A stretch of DNA of 64,000 nt, taken from Ctena decussata (lineage: Eukaryota > Mollusca > Bivalvia > Lucinida > Lucinidae). A program made the translations under genes and the position numbers. The first letter of the stretch is position 1; the number at the start of each line of letters is the position of its first letter. Positions 53,401 to 64,000 of the stretch are shown piece by piece. Location: the NCBI GenBank assembly GCA_963989385.1, contig OZ022503.1, forward strand, positions 91,150,638-91,214,637, read 5' to 3'. The notes beneath the pieces are model-generated. The model was not told where the DNA came from and made no database searches. It saw nothing but the letters and a program-made list of their open reading frames with translations.

Positions 53401-56400
53401 CAGCGAAGACTCTGATCAGACTGGGCGGACGCCCAGGCTGATCTGAGTCTTCGCTGGACGCACAACCACTTTGTTGGTTTTGTCGTGTCGCGGCTCATTT
53501 GTAAGAAGGAAATCAAAGAATACTTACGTTTATTTTTTTGTTCAGCTTCCCCCCCCCCTCTCTCTCCCTCCTCGCAGAATCTGAAATGGAAAAAAGAAGA
53601 GCGACAAAAGAAGTCCAACACACTTGGGTTATAAAGTAACTATTATCACATGACATAACCCACTGGGCACACAAGGTTGAATCAACACTGATTCAAAGTT
53701 GATTCAATGTCATGACGTCGAATCAAAGTTGATTCAGTGTTGATTCTACGGCGAGTGCCTGTTGGGAACCAATCACAAAACCAAACCTAACCTAGTTTAA
53801 CATACTATTAGAGACAGAGCAAATATTGAACCAGTTTCACCCGAGTATACCTTATGCCTGACTTTACATTTATTGCAACTCATTTGTGAGAAGAAAATCA
53901 ACCAATCACATCACAACCTAACCTAGCTTAACTTATTTTTTATTTTGACACGTGTATGACAGGAGAAGAGAGAAACCAAAGGGGTGGACGCGTCCCGCAC
54001 ACAACGCTCAATCAACATTGAATCAACGTCGATTCAACCCCATGAAGATGAATCAACGTTGCTTCAATGTTGACCTAACGTCGTATGCCTCCCGGGGAGT
54101 TGGGCTGATATACCTATTAGAGACAGAGCAAATATTGGGCCAGTTTCACCAGAGTCTACCTTATGCATGACTTTACATGTATTGCAACTCATTTGAGCCG
54201 CGACACGACAAAACCAACAATGTGGTTGTGCGCCCAGCGCAGACTCAGATCAGCCTGGGCATCCGCCCAGTCTGATGAGAGTCTTTGCAGTGCGCTTAAA
54301 GGGTAGCTAAGAGTCTAAGCTACCTCCATGCGGACAGCGAAGACTCTGATCAGACTGGGCGGACGCCCAGGCTGATCTGAGTCTTCGCTGGACGCACAAC
54401 CACTTTGTTGGTTTTGTCGTGTCGCGGCTCATTTGTAAGAAGGAAATCAAAGAATACTTACGTTTTTTTTTGTTCAGCTTCCCCCCCCCCCTATCTCTCC
54501 CTCCTCGCAGAATCTGAAATGGAAAAAAGAAGAGCGACAAAAGAAGTCCAACACACTTGGATTATAAAGTAACTATTATCACATGACATAACCCACTGGG
54601 CACACAAGGTTGAATCAACACTGATTCAAAGTTGATTCAATGTCATGACGTCGAATCAAAGTTGATTCAGTGTTGATTCTACGGCGAGTGCCTGTTGGGA
54701 ACCAATCACAAAACCAAACCTAACCTAGTTTAACATACTATTAGAGACAGAGCAAATATTGAACCAGTTTCACCCGAGTATACCTTATGCCTGACTTTAC
54801 ATTTATTGCAACTCATTTGTGAGAAGAAAATCAACCAATCACATCACAACCTAACCTAGCTTAACTTATTTTTTATTTTGACACGTGTACGACAGGAGAA
54901 GAGAGAAACCAAAGGGGTGGACGCGTCCCGCACACAACGCTCAATCAACATTGAATCAACGTCGATTCAACCCCATGAAGATGAATCAACGTTGCTTCAA
55001 TGTTGACCTAACGTCGTATGCCTCCCGGGGAGTTGGGCTGATATACCTATTAGAGACAGAGCAAATATTGGGCCAGTTTCACCAGAGTCTACCTTATGCA
55101 TGACTTTACATGTATTGCAACTCATTTGAGCCGCGACACGACAAAACCAACAATGTAGTTGTGCGCCCAGCGCAGACTCAGATCAGCCTGGGCATCCGCC
55201 CAGTCTGATGAGAGTCTTTGCAGTGCGCTTAAAGGGTAGCTAAGAGTCTAAGCTACCTCCATGCGGACAGCGAAGACTCTGATCAGACTGGGCGGACGCC
55301 CAGGCTGATCTGAGTCTTCGCTGGACGCACGACCACTTTGTTGGTTTTGTCGTGTCGCGGCTCATTTGTAAGAAGGAAATCAAAGAATACTTACGTTTTT
55401 TTTTTGTTCAGCTTCCCCCCCCCCTCTCTCTCTCCCTCCTCGCAGAATCTGAAATGGAAAAAAGAAGAGCGACAAAAGAAGTCCAACACACTTGGGTTAT
55501 AAAGTAACTATTATCACATGACATAACCCACTGGGCACACAAGGTTGAATCAACACTGATTCAAAGTTGATTCAATGTCATGACGTCGAATCAAAGTTGA
55601 TTCAGTGTTGATTCTACGGCGAGTGCCTGTTGGGAACCAATCACAAAACCAAACCTAACCTAGTTTAACATACTATTAGAGACAGAGCAAATATTGAACC
55701 AGTTTCACCCGAGTATACCTTATGCCTGACTTTACATTTATTGCAACTCATTTGTGAGAAGAAAATCAACCAATCACATCACAACCTAACCTAGCTTAAC
55801 TTATTTTTTATTTTGACACGTGTACGACAGGAGAAGAGAGAAACCAAAGGGGTGGACGCGTCCCGCACACAACGCTCAATCAACATTGAATCAACGTCGA
55901 TTCAACCCCATGAAGATGAATCAACGTTCCTTCAATGTTGACCTAACGTCGTATGCCTCCCGGGGAGTTGGGCTGATATACCTATTAGAGACAGAGCAAA
56001 TATTGGGCCAGTTTCACCAGAGTCTACCTTATGCATGACTTTACATGTATTGCAACTCATTTGAGCCGCGACACGACAAAACCAACAATGTGGTTGTGCG
56101 CCCAGCGCAGACTCAGATCAGCCTGGGCATCCGCCCAGTCTGATGAGAGTCTTTGCAGTGCGCTTAAAGGGTAGCTAAGAGTCTAAGCTACCTCCATGCG
56201 GACAGCGAAGACTCTGATCAGACTGGGCGGACGCCCAGGCTGATCTGAGTCTTCGCTGGACGCACAACCACTTTGTTGGTTTTGTCGTGTCGCGGCTCAT
56301 TTGTAAGAAGGAAATCAAAGAATACTTACGTTTTTTTTTGTTCAGCTTCCCCCCCCCCTCTCTCTCCCTCCTCGCAGAATCTGAAATGGAAAAAAGAAGA

Positions 56401-59400
56401 GCGACAAAAGAAGTCCAACACACTTGGGTTATAAAGTAACTATTATCACATGACATAACCCACTGGGCACACAAATTTGAATCAACACTGATTCAAAGTT
56501 GATTCAATGTCATGACGTCGAATCAAAGTTGATTCAGTGTTGATTCTACGGCGAGTGCCTGTTGGGAACCAATCACAAAACCAAACCTAACCTAGTTTAA
56601 CATACTATTAGAGACAGAGCAAATATTGAACCAGTTTCACCCGAGTATACCTTATGCCTGACTTTACATTTATTGCAACTCATTTGTGAGAAGAAAATCA
56701 ACCAATCACATCACAACCTAACCTAGCTTAACTTATTTTTTATTTTGACACGTGTACGACAGGAGAAGAGAGAAACCAAAGGGGTGGACGCGTCCCGCAC
56801 ACAACGCTCAATCAACATTGAATCAACGTCGATTCAACCCCATGAAGATGAATCAACGTTGCTTCAATGTTGACCTAACGTCGTATGCCTCCCGGGGAGT
56901 TGGGATGATATACCTATTAGAGACAGAGCAAATATTGGGCCAGTTTCACCAGAGTCTACCTTATGCATGACTTTACATGTATTGCAACTCATTTGAGCCG
57001 CGACACGACAAAACCAACAATGTGGTTGTGCGCCCAGCGCAGACTCAGATCAGCCTGGGCATCCGCCCAGTCTGATGAGAGTCTTTGCAGTGCGCTTAAA
57101 GGGTAGCTAAGAGTCTAAGCTACCTCCATGCGGACAGCGAAGACTCTGATCAGACTGGGCGGACGCCCAGGCTGATCTGAGTCTTCGCTGGACGCACAAC
57201 CACTTTGTTGGCATTGTCGTGTCGCGGCTCATTTGTAAGAAGGAAATCAAAGAATACTTACGTTTTTTTTTGTTCAGCTTCCCCCCCCCCCCCCCTATCT
57301 CTCCCTCCTCGCAGAATCTGAAATGGAAAAAAGAAGAGCGACAAAAGAAGTCCAACACACTTGGGTTATAAAGTAACTATTATCACATGACATAACCCAC
57401 TGGGCACACAAGGTTGAATCAACACTGATTCAAAGTTGATTCAATGTCATGACGTCGAATCAAAGTTGATTCAGTGTTGATTCTACGGCGAGTGCCTGTT
57501 GGGAACCAATCACAAAACCAAACCTAACCTAGTTTAACATACTATTAGAGACAGAGCAAATATTGAACCAGTTTCACCCGAGTATACCTTATGCCTGACT
57601 TTACATTTATTGCAACTCATTTGTGAGAAGAAAATCAACCAATCACATCACAACCTAACCTAGCTTAACTTATTTTTTATTTTGACACGTGTACGACAGG
57701 AGAAGAGAGAAACCAAAGGGGTGGACGCGTCCCGCACACAACGCTCAATCAACATTGAATCAACGTCGATTCAACCCCATGAAGATGAATCAACGTTGCT
57801 TCAATGTTGACCTAACGTCGTATGCCTCCCGGGGAGTTGGGCTGATATACCTATTAGAGACAGAGCAAATATTGGGCCAGTTTCACCAGAGTCTACCTTA
57901 TGCATGACTTTACATGTATTGCAACTCATTTGAGCCGCGACACGACAAAACCAACAATGTGGTTGTGCGCCCAGCGCAGACTCAGATCAGCCTGGGCATC
58001 CGCCCAGTCTGATGAGAGTCTTTGCAGTGCGCTTAAAGGGTAGCTAAGAGTCTAAGCTACCTCCATGCGGACAGCGAAGACTCTGATCAGACTGGGCGGA
58101 CGCCCAGGCTGATCTGAGTCTTCGCTGGACGCACAACCACTTTGTTGGTTTTGTCGTGTCGCGGCTCATTTGTAAGAAGGAAATCAAAGAATACTTACGT
58201 TTTTTTTTGTTCAGCTTCCCCCCCCCCCCTCTCTCTCCCTCCTCGCAGAATCTGAAATGGAAAAAAGAAGAGCGACAAAAGAAGTCCAACACACTTGGAT
58301 TATAAAGTAACTATTATCACATGACATAACCCACTGGGCACACAAGGTTGAATCAACACTGATTCAAAGTTGATTCAATGTCATGACGTCGAATCAAAGT
58401 TGATTCAGTGTTGATTCTACGGCGAGTGCCTGTTGGGAACCAATCACAAAACCAAACCTAACCTAGTTTAACATACTATTAGAGACAGAGCAAATATTGA
58501 ACCAGTTTCACCCGAGTATACCTTATGCCTGACTTTACATTTATTGCAACTCATTTGTGAGAAGAAAATCAACCAATCACATCACAACCTAACCTAGCTT
58601 AACTTATTTTTTATTTTGACACGTGTACGACAGGAGAAGAGAGAAACCAAAGGGGTGGACGCGTCCCGCACACAACGCTCAATCAACATTGAATCAACGT
58701 CGATTCAACCCCATGAAGATGAATCAACGTTGCTTCAATGTTGACCTAACGTCGTATGCCTCCCGGGGAGTTGGGCTGATATACCTATTAGAGACAGAGC
58801 AAATATTGGGCCAGTTTCACCAGAGTCTACCTTATGCATGACTTTACATGTATTGCAACTCATTTGAGCCGCGACACGACAAAACCAACAATGTGGTTGT
58901 GCGCCCAGCGCAGACTCAGATCAGCCTGGGCATCCGCCCAGTCTGATGAGAGTCTTTGCAGTGCGCTTAAAGGGTAGCTAAGAGTCTAAGCTACCTCCAT
59001 GCGGACAGCGAAGACTCTGATCAGACTGGGCGGACGCCCAGGCTGATCTGAGTCTTCGCTGGACGCACAACCACTTTGTTGGTTTTGTCGTGTCGCGGCT
59101 CATTTGTAAGAAGGAAATCAAAGAATACTTACGTTTATTTTTTTGTTCAGCTTCCCCCCCCCCCTCTCTCTCCCTCCTCGCAGAATCTGAAATGGAAAAA
59201 AGAAGAGCGACAAAAGAAGTCCAACACACTTGGGTTATAAAGTAACTATTATCACATGACATAACCCACTGGGCACACAAGGTTGAATCAACACTGATTC
59301 AAAGTTGATTCAATGTCATGACGTCGAATCAAAGTTGATTCAGTGTTGATTCTACGGCGAGTGCCTGTTGGGAACCAATCACAAAACCAAACCTAACCTA

Positions 59401-62400
59401 GTTTAACATACTATTAGAGACAGAGCAAATATTGAACCAGTTTCACCCGAGTATACCTTATGCCTGACTTTACATTTATTGCAACTCATTTGTGAGAAGA
59501 AAATCAACCAATCACATCACAACCTAACCTAGCTTAACTTATTTTTTATTTTGACACGTGTATGACAGGAGAAGAGAGAAACCAAAGGGGTGGACGCGTC
59601 CCGCACACAACGCTCAATCAACATTGAATCAACGTCGATTCAACCCCATGAAGATGAATCAACGTTGCTTCAATGTTGACCTAACGTCGTATGCCTCCCG
59701 GGGAGTTGGGCTGATATACCTATTAGAGACAGAGCAAATATTGGGCCAGTTTCACCAGAGTCTACCTTATGCATGACTTTACATGTATTGCAACTCATTT
59801 GAGCCGCGACACGACAAAACCAACAATGTGGTTGTGCGCCCAGCGCAGACTCAGATCAGCCTGGGCATCCGCCCAGTCTGATGAGAGTCTTTGCAGTGCG
59901 CTTAAAGGGTAGCTAAGAGTCTAAGCTACCTCCATGCGGACAGCAAAGACTCTGATCAGACTGGGCGGACGCCCAGGCTGATCTCAGTCTTCGCTGGACG
60001 CACAACCACTTTGTTGGTTTTGTCGTGTCGCGGCTCATTTGTAAGAAGGAAATCAAAGAATACTTACGTTTTTTTTTGTTCAGCTTCCCCCCCCCCCCCT
60101 ATCTCTCCCTCCTCGCAGAATCTGAAATGGAAAAAAGAAGAGCGACAAAAGAAGTCCAACACACTTGGGTTATAAAGTAACTATTATCACATGACATAAC
60201 CCACTGGGCACACAAGGTTGAATCAACACTGATTCAAAGTTGATTCAATGTCATGACGTCGAATCAAAGTTGATTCAGTGTTGATTCTACGGCGAGTGCC
60301 TGTTGGGAACCAATCACAAAACCAAACCTAACCTAGTTTAACATACTATTAGAGACAGAGCAAATATTGAACCAGTTTCACCCGAGTATACCTTATGCCT
60401 GACTTTACATTTATTGCAACTCATTTGTGAGAAGAAAATCAACCAATCACATCACAACCTAACCTAGCTTAACTTATTTTTTATTTTGACACGTGTACGA
60501 CAGGAGAAGAGAGAAACCAAAGGGGTGGACGCGTCCCGCACACAACGCTCAATCAACATTGAATCAACGTCGATTCAACCCCATGAAGATGAATCAACGT
60601 TGCTTCAATGTTGACCTAACGTCGTATGCCTCCCGGGGAGTTGGGCTGATATACCTATTAGAGACAGAGCAAATATTGGGCCAGTTTCACCAGAGTCTAC
60701 CTTATGCATGACTTTACATGTATTGCAACTCATTTGAGCCGCGACACGACAAAACCAACAATGTGGTTGTGCGCCCAGCGCAGACTCAGATCAGCCTGGG
60801 CATCCGCCCAGTCTGATGAGAGTCTTTGCAGTGCGCTTAAAGGGTAGCTAAGAGTCTAAGCTACCTCCATGCGGACAGCGAAGACTCTGATCAGACTGGG
60901 CGGACGCCCAGGCTGATCTCAGTCTTCGCTGGACGCACAACCACTTTGTTGGTTTTGTCGTGTCGCGGCTCATTTGTAAGAAGGAAATCAAAGAATACTT
61001 ACGTTTTTTTTTGTTCAGCTTCCCCCCCCCCCCTCTCTCTCCCTCCTCGCAGAATCTGAAATGGAAAAAAGAAGAGCGACAAAAGAAGTCCAACACACTT
61101 GGATTATAAAGTAACTATTATCACATGACATAACCCACTGGGCACACAAGGTTGAATCAACACTGATTCAAAGTTGATTCAATGTCATGACGTCGAATCA
61201 AAGTTGATTCAGTGTTGATTCTACGGCGAGTGCCTGTTGGGAACCAATCACAAAACCAAACCTAACCTAGTTTAACATACTATTAGAGACAGAGCAAATA
61301 TTGAACCAGTTTCACCCGAGTATACCTTATGCCTGACTTTACATTTATTGCAACTCATTTGTGAGAAGAAAATCAACCAATCACATCACAACCTAACCTA
61401 GCTTAACTTATTTTTTATTTTGACACGTGTACGACAGGAGAAGAGAGAAACCAAAGGGGTGGACGCGTCCCGCACACAACGCTCAATCAACATTGAATCA
61501 ACGTCGATTCAACCCCATGAAGATGAATCAACGTTGCTTCAATGTTGACCTAACGTCGTATGCCTCCCGGGGAGTTGGGCTGATATACCTATTAGAGACA
61601 GAGCAAATATTGGGCCAGTTTCACCAGAGTCTACCTTATGCATGACTTTACATGTATTGCAACTCATTTGAGCCGCGACACGACAAAACCAACAATGTGG
61701 TTGTGCGCCCAGCGCAGACTCAGATCAGCCTGGGCATCCGCCCAGTCTGATGAGAGTCTTTGCAGTGCGCTTAAAGGGTAGCTAAGAGTCTAAGCTACCT
61801 CCATGCGGACAGCGAAGACTCTGATCAGACTGGGCGGACGCCCAGGCTGATCTGAGTCTTCGCTGGACGCACAACCACTTTGTTGGTTTTGTCGTGTCGC
61901 GGCTCATTTGTAAGAAGGAAATCAAAGAATACTTACGTTTATTTTTTTGTTCAGCTTCCCCCCCCCCTCTCTCTCCCTCCTCGCAGAATCTGAAATGGAA
62001 AAAAGAAGAGCGACAAAAGAAGTCCAACACACTTGGGTTATAAAGTAACTATTATCACATGACATAACCCACTGGGCACACAAGGTTGAATCAACACTGA
62101 TTCAAAGTTGATTCAATGTCATGACGTCGAATCAAAGTTGATTCAGTGTTGATTCTACGGCGAGTGCCTGTTGGGAACCAATCACAAAACCAAACCTAAC
62201 CTAGTTTAACATACTATTAGAGACAGAGCAAATATTGAACCAGTTTCACCCGAGTATACCTTATGCCTGACTTTACATTTATTGCAACTCATTTGTGAGA
62301 AGAAAATCAACCAATCACATCACAACCTAACCTAGCTTAACTTATTTTTTATTTTGACACGTGTATGACAGGAGAAGAGAGAAACCAAAGGGGTGGACGC

Positions 62401-64000
62401 GTCCCGCACACAACGCTCAATCAACATTGAATCAACGTCGATTCAACCCCATGAAGATGAATCAACGTTGCTTCAATGTTGACCTAACGTCGTATGCCTC
62501 CCGGGGAGTTGGGCTGATATACCTATTAGAGACAGAGCAAATATTGGGCCAGTTTCACCAGAGTCTACCTTATGCATGACTTTACATGTATTGCAACTCA
62601 TTTGAGCCGCGACACGACAAAACCAACAATGTGGTTGTGCGCCCAGCGCAGACTCAGATCAGCCTGGGCATCCGCCCAGTCTGATGAGAGTCTTTGCAGT
62701 GCGCTTAAAGGGTAGCTAAGAGTCTAAGCTACCTCCATGCGGACAGCGAAGACTCTGATCAGACTGGGCGGACGCCCAGGCTGATCTGAGTCTTCGCTGG
62801 ACGCACAACCACTTTGTTGGTTTTGTCGTGTCGCGGCTCATTTGTAAGAAGGAAATCAAAGAATACTTACGTTTTTTTTTGTTCAGCTTCCCCCCCCCCC
62901 CTATCTCTCCCTCCTCGCAGAATCTGAAATGGAAAAAAGAAGAGCGACAAAAGAAGTCCAACACACTTGGATTATAAAGTAACTATTATCACATGACATA
63001 ACCCACTGGGCACACAAGGTTGAATCAACACTGATTCAAAGTTGATTCAATGTCATGACGTCGAATCAAAGTTGATTCAGTGTTGATTCTACGGCGAGTG
63101 CCTGTTGGGAACCAATCACAAAACCAAACCTAACCTAGTTTAACATACTATTAGAGACAGAGCAAATATTGAACCAGTTTCACCCGAGTATACCTTATGC
63201 CTGACTTTACATTTATTGCAACTCATTTGTGAGAAGAAAATCAACCAATCACATCACAACCTAACCTAGCTTAACTTATTTTTTATTTTGACACGTGTAC
63301 GACAGGAGAAGAGAGAAACCAAAGGGGTGGACGCGTCCCGCACACAACGCTCAATCAACATTGAATCAACGTCGATTCAACCCCATGAAGATGAATCAAC
63401 GTTGCTTCAATGTTGACCTAACGTCGTATGCCTCCCGGGGAGTTGGGCTGATATACCTATTAGAGACAGAGCAAATATTGGGCCAGTTTCACCAGAGTCT
63501 ACCTTATGCATGACTTTACATGTATTGCAACTCATTTGAGCCGCGACACGACAAAACCAACAATGTAGTTGTGCGCCCAGCGCAGACTCAGATCAGCCTG
63601 GGCATCCGCCCAGTCTGATGAGAGTCTTTGCAGTGCGCTTAAAGGGTAGCTAAGAGTCTAAGCTACCTCCATGCGGACAGCGAAGACTCTGATCAGACTG
63701 GGCGGACGCCCAGGCTGATCTGAGTCTTCGCTGGACGCACGACCACTTTGTTGGTTTTGTCGTGTCGCGGCTCATTTGTAAGAAGGAAATCAAAGAATAC
63801 TTACGTTTTTTTTTTGTTCAGCTTCCCCCCCCCCCTCTCTCTCTCCCTCCTCGCAGAATCTGAAATGGAAAAAAGAAGAGCGACAAAAGAAGTCCAACAC
63901 ACTTGGGTTATAAAGTAACTATTATCACATGACATAACCCACTGGGCACACAAGGTTGAATCAACACTGATTCAAAGTTGATTCAATGTCATGACGTCGA
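47416..64000. repeat. Right block: six-monomer order with shortened cycles
   Basis: Monomer types are recognised by variants. A: TTGGCATTGTCG plus CTATCTCTCC (copies 55, 61). B: TTGGATTATAA, often with ATCTCAGTC (56, 62, 65). C: TTTATTTTTTT (57, 63, 66), followed by a GTGTATGAC marker in the next copy. D: GTGTATGAC plus CTATCTCTCC (58, 64, 67). E: TGTAGTTGTG plus CGCACGACC, 174 bp apart (51, 54, 59, 68). F: consensus (60). From copy 55 to 68 the order is A B C D E F A B C D B C D E. The A-to-A distance is 5605 bp. The end of the window falls inside palindrome P of copy 68. Confidence 0.85.
63295..64000. repeat. Right partial monomer (copy 68, type E)
   Basis: It contains P', Q', the full foldback (63539-63772), the T/C tract and the left half of palindrome P, and is cut by the window edge at CATGACGTCGA. 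Its E-type markers are at 63567 and 63741. Confidence 0.93.

Larger units (their letters stand above)
1..64000. repeat. Tandem satellite array, ~930-bp monomer, 68 phase markers
   Basis: The window is entirely head-to-tail copies of one monomer. The marker GTGTACGACAGG (GTGTATGACAGG in three copies) begins at 618, 1549, 2485, 3415, 4344, 5272, 6208, 7143, 7877, 8813, 9747, 10679, 11608, 12707, 13640, 14742, 15671, 16600, 17704, 18634, 19567, 20503, 21431, 22366, 23298, 24118, 25052, 25980, 26910, 27843, 28773, 29704, 30635, 31575, 32507, 33441, 34376, 35305, 36236, 37169, 38097, 39031, 39964, 40892, 41821, 42756, 43686, 44617, 45550, 46482, 47416, 48349, 49283, 50213, 51147, 52083, 53018, 53952, 54885, 55820, 56752, 57689, 58623, 59558, 60493, 61427, 62361 and 63295. 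Of 67 complete intervals, 62 are 928-940 bp, three are longer because of a SINE (1099, 1102, 1104 bp) and two are shortened by deletion (734, 820 bp). Copies differ by scattered substitutions and by homopolymer length. No array edge or non-satellite flank is present, so chromosomal context (centromeric, pericentromeric, subtelomeric or other) cannot be told. Copies are numbered 1-68 by these markers. Confidence 0.98.

Noticed and set aside
1..64000. CRISPR array or other prokaryotic repeat system
   Set aside because: The unit is ~930 bp with no unique spacers between copies, and no cas-like or other prokaryotic gene is present.
1..64000. rDNA, 5S or histone gene tandem cluster
   Set aside because: No recognisable rRNA, 5S or histone coding sequence is present in the monomer on either strand.

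Overview
The whole window is one tandem satellite array with no protein-coding gene. A monomer of about 930 bp (928-940 bp when intact) repeats head to tail from base 1 to base 64,000. Sixty-eight copies of a fixed marker (GTGTACGACAGG) mark the phase, and neither edge of the array lies in the window. The DNA is eukaryotic and most likely animal: it has palindromic MITE-like pieces, a tRNA-derived SINE and a long homogenised satellite. The SINE body resembles short tRNA-SINEs I associate with molluscs and other marine invertebrates, but this taxonomic hint is from memory and weak.

Each monomer is a mosaic. In order from the marker it holds: a short spacer; an imperfect palindrome P'; an 82-bp block Q'; a 234-bp foldback element that is almost entirely one inverted repeat and contains two further hairpins; a poly-T, poly-C and CT tract that accounts for most length variation; a second palindrome P, related to P'; a short block N; block Q (76 of 82 bases identical to Q'); and a second block N'. 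The foldback sits at the end of Q' between direct repeats CATTTG, and Q shows the corresponding unoccupied site. It therefore looks like an insertion that was fixed before the array expanded.

Layout: 1-9,746 contains all monomers with a GTAAGT variant, plus a 196-bp deletion copy (7,143-7,876). Three monomers between 11,608 and 17,703 carry the same 159-bp minus-strand SINE at the same site. A copy with a 109-bp deletion lies at 23,298-24,117. A three-monomer higher-order repeat (about 2.79 kb) runs through roughly 24.1-29.7 kb. A six-monomer block of about 5.59 kb is tandemly duplicated (about 32.46-38.05 and 38.05-43.64 kb). From about 47.4 kb to the end, marker variants recur in a six-monomer order with shortened cycles.

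The short ORFs that recur in every monomer are by-products of array homogeneity. The plus-strand one opens at GTG, its differences between copies look neutral, and the minus-strand ones cross the unstable homopolymer tract. The most interesting content is structural: the cloverleaf-like foldback in nearly every monomer, two different elements inserted at the same paralogous site, deletions that break inside the hairpin, and clear layers of higher-order duplication.
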